A stretch of DNA of 64,000 nt, taken from the NCBI GenBank assembly GCA_018645325.1, contig JABGOU010000006.1, positions 62,001 to 126,000 on the forward strand. The letters are read 5' to 3'. A model generated the notes under the pieces. The model did not search any database. It was not told the origin of the DNA and was given only the letters and a program-made list of their open reading frames with translations. The position numbers and the translations under genes were made by a program. The number at the start of each line of letters is the position of its first letter. Position 1 is the stretch's first letter. This DNA is from Desulfobacula sp. Its GTDB lineage: Bacteria > Desulfobacterota > Desulfobacteria > Desulfobacterales > Desulfobacteraceae. This document shows positions 34,035 through 42,586 of this stretch, piece by piece.

Positions 34035-34613
34035 TCATCTGGCATTAAAAAAATTCATGGCTGCGGTCGAACCATTCTCAAGGATATAAAGGCAGGCATC
34101 TGAAGCCTTGTCTATACAATGGTCCAGTATTTTAATTTCATCAGGGGTAAAGCTGCCAAGGACATGCCCTGTAACATCCTTTCCCGCTCCTGGATGCCCG
34201 ACACCCACTCGAATCCGGGTACAATCTTTTTTGCCAAATGCTTCAACAATGGATCGCACTCCGTTATGCCCTCCATGGCCGCGGCTCTTAACAATTTTTA
34301 TTTTCCCGAAATCTAAATCCATATCATCATGAACAATAATGATATCTTCCATAACGACTTTATAATAAGAAGCAAACTTATGGATGGGGAAACCGCTTTT
34401 ATTCATATATGTTAAAGGTTTTACAAGGAAAACTTCTCTTTCTTTAATCCTTGCTTTCACATACTCAGAATCAAATCGGGATTTATTAATGGAAAGGCGG
34501 GATTTTGAAGCCAGTGCTTCAACGACTAAAAAGCCTATATTATGACGGGTCTGGGCATAATTTTTCCCTGGATTGCCCAGACCCGCAATAATTTTAAATT
34601 TTGAATCCGACAT
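34035..34613 (-). CDS. pth: Peptidyl-tRNA hydrolase
   Basis: 192-residue cytoplasmic enzyme that frees tRNA from stalled peptidyl-tRNA. Motifs: GLGNPGKNYAQTRHNIGF near residue 11 with the catalytic His, KPLTYMNKSG near 65, HDDMDLDFGKI near 95, and GHGGHNGVRSI near 110. Length is standard. It lies 12 nt after rplY, and the order prs-rplY-pth is a common bacterial operon. Confidence 0.97.
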   Translation of the reverse strand: MSDSKFKIIAGLGNPGKNYAQTRHNIGFLVVEALASKSRLSINKSRFDSEYVKARIKEREVFLVKPLTYMNKSGFPIHKFASYYKVVMEDIIIVHDDMDLDFGKIKIVKSRGHGGHNGVRSIVEAFGKKDCTRIRVGVGHPGAGKDVTGHVLGSFTPDEIKILDHCIDKASDACLYILENGSTAAMNFFNAR

Positions 34614-34625
34614 CTACAATTGAAG

Positions 34626-35279
34626 CTACTCTTCAGGAGTCTCTTCATCTAAAGGAGCAGCCGCTTCTTCACCCTCTTCTAAGAGTTCATCTTCTTCTTC
34701 AATCTCTTCTTCTTCAACAGTCGGCGCACCTATTGTAATTATTGTAAAATTAACATCATGGGGAATTTCAATATTTTCACCAAGATCAATATCCTCAACA
34801 TGAACGGCATCACCTACGTCAAGATCGCTGATATCAATCTGGATCGTTTCCGGTGCATCAGTCGGCTTACAAACTACATCAAGCTCACGCCGGATAATCT
34901 GGAGAAGCCCGCCTTCTTTTACTCCTATGCTTTCACCAATAGTTTCTACTAAAACACTCATTGTAACCTCGGTATCCATATCAATCTCATGCAGATCAAT
35001 ATGCAGGTAATTCAAACTAAAGGTGTCCATTTGTATATCCTTTAGCATGACGCTCTTTTTCTTCCCAGAATCCCCATCAATATTGAGATTGAAAAAAAGG
35101 CCCATTGAACCATGTTCCCTGATTATTTTAATAAATTCAGTATTGTCAATGGAAAGCATTGCAGGATCTTTTTTTGCACCGTAGACAATCGCTGGTATCT
35201 CATTATTTTTTCTTAATTTTCTGGCAGCGCCCTTACCTTTATTTTCTCTTGATTTTGCGCTTAATTCAATTAATTCCAA
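34626..35279 (-). CDS. rplY: 50S ribosomal protein L25 (CTC/TL5 form)
   Basis: 217-residue long-form L25 that binds 5S rRNA, also a general stress protein in some bacteria. The N-terminal L25 domain (ELSAKSRENKGKGAARKLR, IPAIVYG) is followed by the beta-rich TL5 C-terminal domain (KEGGLLQIIRREL) and a very acidic tail of mostly Glu from residue ~185. I place the start at the TTG at 35279 because GGAGG lies 8 nt before it and the family begins M-E-L-x-E; an ATG 27 nt upstream precedes that ribosome site. Between prs and pth. Confidence 0.93.
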   Translation of the reverse strand: MELIELSAKSRENKGKGAARKLRKNNEIPAIVYGAKKDPAMLSIDNTEFIKIIREHGSMGLFFNLNIDGDSGKKKSVMLKDIQMDTFSLNYLHIDLHEIDMDTEVTMSVLVETIGESIGVKEGGLLQIIRRELDVVCKPTDAPETIQIDISDLDVGDAVHVEDIDLGENIEIPHDVNFTIITIGAPTVEEEEIEEEDELLEEGEEAAAPLDEETPEE

Positions 35280-35337
35280 AGTTTTTTCCTCCGTAACTGC
35301 ATGCAAGCATGCTTAAAAGACTAATATATACTTAATT

Positions 35338-36276
35338 TTATACAAATAGAGAATTTACAGAATCACCCCTGTAACTACGCATAATCGCTTCGCCAACCAG
35401 TTTGGCAATGGATAACGTCTCAATCTTGTCACATTGTTTTGCTTCTACTGATAAAGGGATAGTATCTGTTACAACAAGAGAGCTTAAAGATGATTTGTTG
35501 ATTCTATCAATAGCCGGCCCTGAAAGCACTGGATGCGTACAATACGCATGGACCTGTTTTGCTCCCTTTTTAACTATAACACTTGCAGCCTCAGTCAATG
35601 TCCCTGCCGTATCAACCATATCATCAAGGATAATAGCTATTTTATCTTCAACATCTCCGATGATGGCCATGGCTTTGGCCTTATTTGGCGCACTTCTTCT
35701 TTTATCAATAATAGCAAGGCTTGCATTCAGTCGTTTAGCATATGCCCTTGCTCTTTCAACACCGCCTGCATCTGGTGATACAACAACCAGGTTTTCAGGA
35801 TGCCGGGTTTTGATATCATCAATTATGATAGGAGCAGCATAAAGATTATCAACCGGACAATTAAAAAATCCCTGAATTTGCCCAGCATGCAAATCCATTG
35901 TTATCACCCTGTGAACTCCTGTATTCTCAAGAAGATCTGCAATTACTTTAGCACTGATGGGAACCCTGGGAGATACTTTTTTGTCCTGGCGTGAATACCC
36001 GAAATAAGGGATTACTGCTGTAATTCTATTGGCAGAAGATCGTTTAAATGCATCAATCAGAAGCAGTAATTCAACTAGATTGTCATTCACAGGTTTACAA
36101 GTAGATTGTATTACAAAAATCTCCTGTTTTCTGACATTCTCCTGGATTTCAACCTGAGTTTCACCGTCGCTGAAACGATTGACTTTTAATCTTCCCAATG
36201 GTTTCGCAAGGTATTCTGAAATCCTGTCTGCAAGAATAATATTTGAATTTCCAGCAAAAATTGATAAGCCATTCAT
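35338..36276 (-). CDS. prs: Ribose-phosphate pyrophosphokinase
   Basis: 312-residue PRPP synthetase making phosphoribosyl diphosphate from ribose-5-phosphate and ATP, for nucleotides, His and Trp. Motifs: FSDGETQVEIQENVR near residue 35, PYFGYSRQDKK near 95, DLHAGQIQGFF near 130 with the catalytic His, VVSPDAGGVERAR near 170 and the PRPP-binding ILDDMVDTAGTL near 217. Full length. It is transcribed after tRNA-Gln and before rplY. Confidence 0.97.
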   Translation of the reverse strand: MNGLSIFAGNSNIILADRISEYLAKPLGRLKVNRFSDGETQVEIQENVRKQEIFVIQSTCKPVNDNLVELLLLIDAFKRSSANRITAVIPYFGYSRQDKKVSPRVPISAKVIADLLENTGVHRVITMDLHAGQIQGFFNCPVDNLYAAPIIIDDIKTRHPENLVVVSPDAGGVERARAYAKRLNASLAIIDKRRSAPNKAKAMAIIGDVEDKIAIILDDMVDTAGTLTEAASVIVKKGAKQVHAYCTHPVLSGPAIDRINKSSLSSLVVTDTIPLSVEAKQCDKIETLSIAKLVGEAIMRSYRGDSVNSLFV

Positions 36277-36319
36277 ATCAAATCTCTTTTTAAAATTTAA
36301 AAATCCTGTTATAAAAACA

Positions 36320-36394
36320 TGGCTGGGGCGAGAGGATTCGAACCTCTGAATGCAGGGATCAAAACCCTGTGTCTTGCCACTTGACGACGCCCCA
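36320..36394 (-). tRNA. tRNA-Gln (anticodon TTG)
   Basis: On the minus strand, a 7-bp acceptor stem (TGGGGCG with CGCCCCA), a D arm, an anticodon stem ACAGGG/CCCTG(C) with loop TTTTGAT giving anticodon TTG, and a T arm AGAGG-TTCGAAT-CCTCT are all present. Discriminator G at 36323 and an encoded CCA at 36322-36320. It lies between ispE and prs, a position conserved in many deltaproteobacteria. Confidence 0.97.
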
Positions 36395-36411
36395 ATACAT
36401 TAAACTCTTTA

Positions 36412-37293
36412 TTATGAATTAAACGAGGAAAGGAACATCTTTTTTTTGCTCTTGGCCCACGTATCTAAAAGACGTTCAAAACCTTTATTAGCATTTTCCC
36501 AGTCTGAAAAAAGAGCAAAAAGAGTGGCACCGCTTCCAGTCATATAGACTTCTCTTTGCAGCAACATTGCCATCTCTTCTTTTGTTTCTTTAATTTCAGG
36601 GTAGAGTCTGCATGCAGACTCTTCTAAATCATTGTGCATCTGATCCCTAACATCAAATGCCTGTCCCCGTAGCCGTTCATTCAAACCAATCTTTATATTA
36701 TCTTTTGGCTTTGATGTCAATCTATAATCAATATTTTTATACACATTGCCTGTTGAAGCGGTTATCCCGGGGTCACACAAAACAAGATGATAGGCTTTTA
36801 AATTGATTACTTTTTCAAGCCTTTCTCCAACACCCCTGGCGATTGCAGGATATCCAAAGATAAAAAAGGGTACATCCGCACCCAGTTTCAGCCCCATTGT
36901 CATCAGCTCTGCTTTTGAAAAAGGTATTTTGTAGTACCTGTTTAAAGCCATCAAAACGGCAGCTGCATTACTGCTTCCACCACCCAATCCACCACCGGGC
37001 GGTATTCTTTTTATAATTTTAATGGAAAGACCAATTTTGCCTTCACCCGTTTTAATTTTTAAAAACTGATAAAATAATACAGCTGCTTTATAGGCAAGGT
37101 TAGATTCATCTTCGGGTACATTTGGATGATCGCAGGTGATTGATAATTCTTTTTGAATAAATTGAATATAAATGTCATCACAAAGATCAATCTGAGTCAT
37201 CAAAGAATAAAGGTTATGATAACCATCTTTTCGTTTGGAGGTAACATATAAAAACAGATTTATCTTTGCAAAGGATGCAATTTTTTTAATCAA
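36412..37293 (-). CDS. ispE: 4-diphosphocytidyl-2-C-methyl-D-erythritol kinase IspE
   Basis: 293-residue GHMP kinase of the MEP isoprenoid pathway. SFAKINLFLYV near residue 6, the ATP-binding glycine loop PPGGGLGGGSSNAAAVL near 95, GADVPFFIFG near 138 and the C-terminal MTGSGATLFALF near 255 are clear. It overlaps the DUF1844 gene by 4 nt and precedes tRNA-Gln. Its product feeds undecaprenyl phosphate, which the dcw enzymes need. Confidence 0.96.
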   Translation of the reverse strand: MIKKIASFAKINLFLYVTSKRKDGYHNLYSLMTQIDLCDDIYIQFIQKELSITCDHPNVPEDESNLAYKAAVLFYQFLKIKTGEGKIGLSIKIIKRIPPGGGLGGGSSNAAAVLMALNRYYKIPFSKAELMTMGLKLGADVPFFIFGYPAIARGVGERLEKVINLKAYHLVLCDPGITASTGNVYKNIDYRLTSKPKDNIKIGLNERLRGQAFDVRDQMHNDLEESACRLYPEIKETKEEMAMLLQREVYMTGSGATLFALFSDWENANKGFERLLDTWAKSKKKMFLSSFNS

Positions 37294-37589
37294 GCTTTTG
37301 CCTCAACATAAGCCAGCCTGATTTCACTTAGCAGGGCATTGAGCAGATTATCTTCCTCTTCAGTCAGATTACCTTTAGTTTTTTCTTTCAGCATGGCAAT
37401 CATCTCAATGGTGTGCCTTGCAAGATCAAGATTAATGGTTTTTTTTCCAGTTGACGGTTCTTCAACCTTGCCGAGCTGAACAAGTCCTGATGAATATAAT
37501 GACAGAATAAAACTTGAAAAATCAATTTTTATCCGGCCTTTGCCAGCCGAAGGGCCTTCACTCATAGTAAAACCATTTCCCTTATCCAT
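37290..37589 (-). CDS. DUF1844 domain-containing protein
   Basis: 99-residue conserved protein. The core IDFSSFILSLYSSGLVQLG, followed by NLDLARHTIEMIAMLKEKTKGNLTEEE, is the DUF1844 signature. It appears helical and soluble. The gene overlaps ispE by 4 nt, so the two are translationally coupled; this pairing is often seen in Desulfobacterota. Function unknown. Confidence 0.88.
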   Translation of the reverse strand: MDKGNGFTMSEGPSAGKGRIKIDFSSFILSLYSSGLVQLGKVEEPSTGKKTINLDLARHTIEMIAMLKEKTKGNLTEEEDNLLNALLSEIRLAYVEAKA

Positions 37590-37706
37590 TTTCTATCTCC
37601 TTATATAAATTTTTTATATACTGCCTGATCAAAAATTCGAAAATATTTGTAATCCTGCGAAAAGCTGAATAATTACAAAAAAATCAGCATATTTTTTTTT
37701 GTTGCC

Positions 37707-38282
37707 TTATCTAATTGTCCAAAAAACATCAACCGTTTTATCCTTTGTCACTGATGCAAGGTAACCGTCAAAATAAAAATTTTCAACCCAATATTTTTTG
37801 CCTAAATACTGAACCACTAAATTTTTATCATCAACAACCTTTTTTATCGTTGCTTTTGACAAACCTTTAATCCCATGGGTTGTTTTTTTCAGCACGGCCT
37901 CTTTTGCTGTAAATACCCTGAAAAAAACAAGAGATTTTTCCTGAGTATTGAAATGCGCTCTTTCTTTGGGGCTCACAATTTTTTTAAATAAGAGATCAGA
38001 AACATCCTTGATCTTCTCAAGATCAATACCGATTTTTTTTATGGAGACAACCCCAGCTACAAATCCGGGTTTATGACTAATAGACCAATACACACTTTTG
38101 AACGGCAGGGGAACGCCTAAAGCATCTTTATCAAATATATCCATAAAAAGCTTTGATTTCCGGCCGGAAGCCATTGCGCTTTCCCTGGCAAAAAGGCTTA
38201 AGGCTTCAACTCTCTTTTTGCCTTTCAACGCCTTAACAGCAGGGGGGACCTTTGCTATAACGGGATACAAAAAAATGATCAC
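37707..38282 (-). CDS. 4'-phosphopantetheinyl transferase superfamily protein
   Basis: 191-residue Sfp/AcpS-superfamily enzyme that would load phosphopantetheine onto a carrier protein. The Mg-binding GIDLEKI near residue 100 and the RVFTAKEAVLKKTTHG motif near 140 (W/F-x-x-KE-A-x-x-K) are present, as are the SHKPGFVAGV segment and PLPFKSVYWS. The assigned start is a GTG overlapping the upstream stop (GTGA), but the GGAGG lies unusually close to it, so the true start may be a few codons downstream. The carrier partner is not in this window. Confidence 0.82.
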   Translation of the reverse strand: MIIFLYPVIAKVPPAVKALKGKKRVEALSLFARESAMASGRKSKLFMDIFDKDALGVPLPFKSVYWSISHKPGFVAGVVSIKKIGIDLEKIKDVSDLLFKKIVSPKERAHFNTQEKSLVFFRVFTAKEAVLKKTTHGIKGLSKATIKKVVDDKNLVVQYLGKKYWVENFYFDGYLASVTKDKTVDVFWTIR

Positions 38283-40405
38283 CCCTCCTGATCGTCAAGT
38301 CGGATAAGAATATCGGCAACAGTTGTGCCCTCTCCCTCTTCATGCACAAACAAAGGATTAATATCCAGCTCTTTTATCATGGGATGATTATCTGCCATGG
38401 CTTTTAATGAAACAATATGTTTTTCTATGGTTTCAATATCAGAGGGTTTTTCTCCACGTAACCCCTTAAGAATCGGATACCCCTTGATAGCCCTGACCAT
38501 TCTTCTGGCAACATTTCTGCCCATGGGTGACAACCTGAAAACGACATCTTTATAGACCTCTACAAAAATCCCCCCCAGTCCGAACATGACCGCATGCCCG
38601 AAAACCGGATCTTTTGATAAGCCCAATATCACTTCTTTTCCTTTGGGAACCATCTTCTGGATCAGGACACCGTCTATCCGGGCATCAGGATTATAAGCTT
38701 TTGCTTTTTCCATGATAGTTTCAAAGGCCTTTTTAACACTATCACTATCTTCAATTCCCACCATTACTCCGCCCGCATCCGTCTTATGCAGAATATCTTT
38801 TGAAGCAATCTTCATAACAACTGGAAAGCCTATCTCCCCGGCAATTTTGCAGGCCTGTGTTATATCTTTTGACAGGGCCATGGGAAGGGTTTTAAACCCG
38901 TAACATTTAAGGAGTTCATTTCCATCCTGCTCACTAAAGACTGTTGTACCTTCTTTCAGATATGTTTCAATGATCAAATTTGCTTTTGCAGTATCATAGG
39001 TGAGTTTATATTGCGGTAAAATTTTCCTGAAAAGCCACTGCATTCCCTGTCTTAATGCACCTAAAGACCTGGCAGCACTTTCCGGAAACTGATAAACAGG
39101 AATTTTATGCTTTTGTAGAAGTTTAACACCATCGGACACGTCCACAACACCCATAAACGAACACACAATGGGTTTAATGCTGTGTCTGGCAATATTCACT
39201 ATGGCTTCAGCCGTACCAATGGCATCGGTCATGGATTGGGGAGTTAAAATTATCAAGACGGCATCCACCCCGCGATCACTTAATACCGTGGCTAATGTAT
39301 TTTCATAACGGTCTTTTGCCGCATCACCTATGACATCAACAGGATTTTGAAAATTAGCAGTAGCCGGCAGATATTTTTTTAATTCCTTAATGGTCTCTTG
39401 GGAAAACTCAGCAAGCTTCAACCCGGATTGCTCACTCATATCCGTTGCAATGATGCCCGGTCCACCCGCGTTGGTGATAATGGCTATCTTTTCTCCTGTG
39501 GGATATTTATTGGCTGCAAAGGCCTGAGCATAATCAAATAATTGATTCACCGTTGCACACCGCAAAATTCCAGACATTGTAAAAATAGCATCATACAAAG
39601 CATCAGATCCTGCCAGGGCTCCTGTATGGGAGGCAGCGGCTTTTGCTCCGGCATCTGAGGAACCGGATTTTATAGCAATCACATGGGTTGGATTGGTTCC
39701 CGAGGTCATTTGCCTCACTTCGGATATAAATTCTTCAGCACTCCGGGAAAGCTCTTCCATATATATCATTACAACATCTGTGTCTGGATCATTATAATAA
39801 TACCTTAATAAATCAAGCTCATCCACATCTGCCTTGTTCCCGATGGAAATGAATTTTGAAAATCCAAACCCTTTGTCAGCTGCGTAATCCAGCACAGCAG
39901 TACAAAGCGCTCCGCTTTGGGAAATAAAGGAAACATTTCCAGCAGTGGGCATTCGTGCTGAAAAACTGGCATTCAACGACACTTTTGGAGAAGGATTAAT
40001 CACCCCTAAACAATTTGGACCAACAAGCCTTACTTTTGCATTTTCACACAAGGTTTTGATTTCTTTTTCAATCTGCGCACCTATTCCGCCCACTTCTTTA
40101 AACCCGGCAGAAACGATTACGATCCCTTTGACACCTTTTTCAATGCAATCTTTTACAGCATTTAAAGCAGGTTTGGGTGGAAGAATAATCATAGCCAGAT
40201 CAATAGGATCAGGTATATTTGCAATTTGAGTATAACATTTTACGCTTAAAACAGATTTTGCTTTTGGATTGACAGGGTAGAGCGTACCTTTAAACCCTCC
40301 GGATAAAATATTGGCAAAAATATCATGCCCAACTTTTCCTTTTTGTGTTGACGCTCCAATAACCGCTATGGTTTCCGGTGCAAAAATGGCATCAAGTCTA
40401 TCCAT
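38279..40405 (-). CDS. ADP-forming acetate/acyl-CoA synthetase, fused alpha-beta
   Basis: 708-residue NDP-forming acyl-CoA synthetase that interconverts acyl-CoA, ADP and phosphate with the free acid, CoA and ATP. Domain order: CoA-binding (~1-130, TIAVIGASTQKGKVGHDIF), succinyl-CoA ligase-like (~150-290, FISQSGALCTAVLDYAADKG), a ligase-CoA domain with the phosphohistidine motif ASHTGALAGSD near 260, and the C-terminal ATP-grasp (~480-690, GFPVVMKIASKDILHKTDAGG, MKELDINPLFV). The fused form is common in archaea and Desulfobacterota. Substrate is probably acetate or another short or aryl acid; not decidable here. Overlaps the phosphopantetheinyl transferase gene by 4 nt. Confidence 0.92.
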   Translation of the reverse strand: MDRLDAIFAPETIAVIGASTQKGKVGHDIFANILSGGFKGTLYPVNPKAKSVLSVKCYTQIANIPDPIDLAMIILPPKPALNAVKDCIEKGVKGIVIVSAGFKEVGGIGAQIEKEIKTLCENAKVRLVGPNCLGVINPSPKVSLNASFSARMPTAGNVSFISQSGALCTAVLDYAADKGFGFSKFISIGNKADVDELDLLRYYYNDPDTDVVMIYMEELSRSAEEFISEVRQMTSGTNPTHVIAIKSGSSDAGAKAAASHTGALAGSDALYDAIFTMSGILRCATVNQLFDYAQAFAANKYPTGEKIAIITNAGGPGIIATDMSEQSGLKLAEFSQETIKELKKYLPATANFQNPVDVIGDAAKDRYENTLATVLSDRGVDAVLIILTPQSMTDAIGTAEAIVNIARHSIKPIVCSFMGVVDVSDGVKLLQKHKIPVYQFPESAARSLGALRQGMQWLFRKILPQYKLTYDTAKANLIIETYLKEGTTVFSEQDGNELLKCYGFKTLPMALSKDITQACKIAGEIGFPVVMKIASKDILHKTDAGGVMVGIEDSDSVKKAFETIMEKAKAYNPDARIDGVLIQKMVPKGKEVILGLSKDPVFGHAVMFGLGGIFVEVYKDVVFRLSPMGRNVARRMVRAIKGYPILKGLRGEKPSDIETIEKHIVSLKAMADNHPMIKELDINPLFVHEEGEGTTVADILIRLDDQEG

Positions 40406-40450
40406 TTTCCCCCCTTTATTTATTATATTTAAAATTTAATTTTTCATACA

Positions 40451-41662
40451 TTACTCAGCATAATGGGTCAGGTATTTCCAGATAATCTTGTCATTGATGG
40501 AATTGGCTTTTGAATATGATAATTTCACAGTATAAGGAGCTCCCGCGATGGAAATGCCTGGAATGGTGAGGGTTAAATCATTTGCAAGCGTGGCACAAAC
40601 AGTGTCTGATGTACCGCATGCGCTGGCGCCGATTAAACCATTCCACTGCCAGAGCAGATCGGTTTTGTTAACCAATGATAAATTTGCCCCATAGTTTTGT
40701 CCATTGAAATTCAGGCAGGGAATTGTAATGTTTAAAAGACTGTCAAGGGAGCTGTTTGTACAATTAAACTGCACGGGTGCAACAGGCTTAAAAACTGCAT
40801 TGGTAACATACTGGCTTATGAAATTGTTTAGATTTGAAATCCTGGTATAAACTGCAGGTTCGTCCGGAGTACCGCATATGCCTCCAAAACTGACAATTCC
40901 CACCTGGATAAAGCCTGATGTGGAATTCACCAGCATGGGTCCCCCACTGTCACCCTGGCAGGTGTCTGTGGTGTCTCCTGGCCCAATTGCCCCGGCGCAC
41001 AACATGCTTTTCGTAATAGGGTTGCTATAGAAAAAGCCGCACTGGGATTCAGATACGGTTTTCTGCTGGGCCTGAAGCAAACTATTTGAAGTGTTGATGG
41101 ACTGCTGGGCAGCATCAATACCAGTGGCTCCCCACCCCATGATAATGGTTTCGGTTCCTACGGGAAGTAGTGTGCCACTTCCCTGGGCCAAAGGGATGGG
41201 TGGCAGATTCACAAAGGATTCCAGTTCAACCAGGGCGATATCTGAGTCTTCAGTGTTCAAACTAGTCAAATCATCCGGATTAAAGCTGGGATGGATAATG
41301 ACTTGTTTTGCATTAACACTGAAACTTCCTGTTTCTTCAGGTTGCTTTGTATCTGAATTCAATAAAATTGTGGTCCTGTCAACAGCTGTCTGGTCTACAG
41401 CATTACCGGCTTCATTCAGAAAACAGTGAGCAGCAGTCAATACCCAGTTGGGGGCGATTAATGATCCTCCGCAAGAACCTTCAAACTGGCCGTCCGGGCT
41501 TATCACAGAAATGCTGGCCATCCAGGGATAAGTGGAAGTAAACCCCTTGGAACCATTGATGATCCTGGGCTTTACTTCACCATGAACAACAGATAGAGAT
41601 AGGACCAGAGAAGCAAACATGAGCAATACAATATAACGGGGTATCATTAATCTGGATGACAT
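40451..41662 (-). CDS. Secreted trypsin-like serine protease (S1 family)
   Basis: 403-residue exported protease. A signal peptide (~1-28, hydrophobic VLLMFASLVLSLSVVHG) is followed by PRIINGSKG, the animal-trypsin-like activation site (cleavage after Arg gives the new Ile N terminus), so it is probably made as a zymogen. The catalytic triad is complete: H in VLTAAHCF, D in DSDIALVELE, S in CQGDSGGPM. Paired cysteines (CGGS, HC, MLCAG, GDSG, GGICG) fit disulfides. Residues ~275-403 form an extra C-terminal domain with two Cys pairs that I do not recognise. AAGGAG lies 6 nt before the ATG. Neighbours are unrelated, so acquisition by transfer is possible. Confidence 0.9.
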   Translation of the reverse strand: MSSRLMIPRYIVLLMFASLVLSLSVVHGEVKPRIINGSKGFTSTYPWMASISVISPDGQFEGSCGGSLIAPNWVLTAAHCFLNEAGNAVDQTAVDRTTILLNSDTKQPEETGSFSVNAKQVIIHPSFNPDDLTSLNTEDSDIALVELESFVNLPPIPLAQGSGTLLPVGTETIIMGWGATGIDAAQQSINTSNSLLQAQQKTVSESQCGFFYSNPITKSMLCAGAIGPGDTTDTCQGDSGGPMLVNSTSGFIQVGIVSFGGICGTPDEPAVYTRISNLNNFISQYVTNAVFKPVAPVQFNCTNSSLDSLLNITIPCLNFNGQNYGANLSLVNKTDLLWQWNGLIGASACGTSDTVCATLANDLTLTIPGISIAGAPYTVKLSYSKANSINDKIIWKYLTHYAE

Positions 41663-42035
41663 TTTTTTCTCCTTGATCTGGGTTGATTAACATTGTTTAT
41701 GAGTTATTTTCTAAACCTGTGTTGTGATCTCGGGACAAAATTGAACGGCCGACACAGAGATGTTCAGTTCCTTTTGTATTAAATTTGCATACATTATTTA
41801 AATTTTCCCATCAAAAAATCAAGAAATATTTATTGGGGGTTTCAAGCTCAAAATTAAGATTCAACTGGTACCTTTCAGAATAATTGGAGTTATGTTGCAG
41901 TCCTTTACCAGAATTTAAAAACAAGAGCAATTGCAAGAAAAATGTTTCCCAGACAAAAAATAAAAAGTATATTGATGATTCACCCTTCTGAATTGGCAGA
42001 TTTAAATGGGTGATTCCATTAAAAGAAGGATTATC
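41663..42035. other. Intergenic region between protease gene and arfB
   Basis: About 370 bp of AT-rich DNA between two divergent genes. It should contain both promoters. I see only a loose pairing of a CACCC near 41987 with GGGTG near 42007, and no convincing promoter, RNA gene or coding frame. Confidence 0.5.
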
Positions 42036-42455
42036 ATGTTGAAGATTTCGAACCGGTTAAGTATCCCTGAAAATGAAATTAAGTGTGAGGCGATCAGGGC
42101 ACAGGGAGCCGGTGGGCAGAATGTAAATAAAGTTTCCAGTGCCATACATTTGAGATTTGATATTCAAAATTCAAGCCTGCCGGATGTTTATAAAGAAAAA
42201 ATTCTGGCCTTAAACGATCAACGAATTTCAAAGGATGGTATCATCGTTATAAAGGCACAAAGATTTCGAAGCCAGGAAAAAAATAAAGAAGACGCCCTCA
42301 ATCGGCTCAAATCTTTAATTTTAAAGTCATTGGCCAAACAAAAAAAAAGAAAACCCACCCGGCCTTCCAAAAATGCAAAGAAAAAACGGTTGGATTATAA
42401 AAAAAAGCATGGCAAGCTTAAGAACTTAAGACAAAAGGTCGGTTTTGGAGAATAA
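42036..42455 (+). CDS. arfB: Alternative ribosome-rescue factor ArfB (peptidyl-tRNA hydrolase, GGQ type)
   Basis: 139-residue class I release-factor-like protein. The catalytic GGQ motif is in RAQGAGGQNVNKVSSAIHLR near residue 25, and the basic C-terminal tail (KKKRLDYKKKHGKLKNLR) is the part that senses the empty mRNA channel of stalled ribosomes. I chose the ATG at 42036 (MLKISNRLSIP), preceded by AGAAGGA, because homologues start there; an upstream in-frame ATG at 42006 would add ten poorly conserved residues. It stands alone between the protease gene and the ABC-F gene. Confidence 0.93.
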   Translation: MLKISNRLSIPENEIKCEAIRAQGAGGQNVNKVSSAIHLRFDIQNSSLPDVYKEKILALNDQRISKDGIIVIKAQRFRSQEKNKEDALNRLKSLILKSLAKQKKRKPTRPSKNAKKKRLDYKKKHGKLKNLRQKVGFGE

Positions 42456-42462
42456 TTTCTTG

Positions 42463-42490
42463 TAATTATTCAGCTCTTGCGCTTGAACCC
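42463..42490 (+). repeat. Copy 1 of a 28-bp dispersed repeat
   Basis: The 28 bases starting TAATTATTCAGCTCTTGCGC and ending TTGAACCC are identical to those at 44314-44341, in the same orientation. Bases outside the 28 differ in the two places. This copy lies just after arfB and lacks the hairpin arms that follow the second copy, so it may be a fragment of the larger element. Confidence 0.85.
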
Positions 42491-42586
42491 AAAAAATGAT
42501 AAGTAAGATTCGATTTTTTTCAATTTCTAAACTGCGGGATTCATTCCTGTGGTTTTTTTTATTATAATAAAGGAAGCAAGACAACA

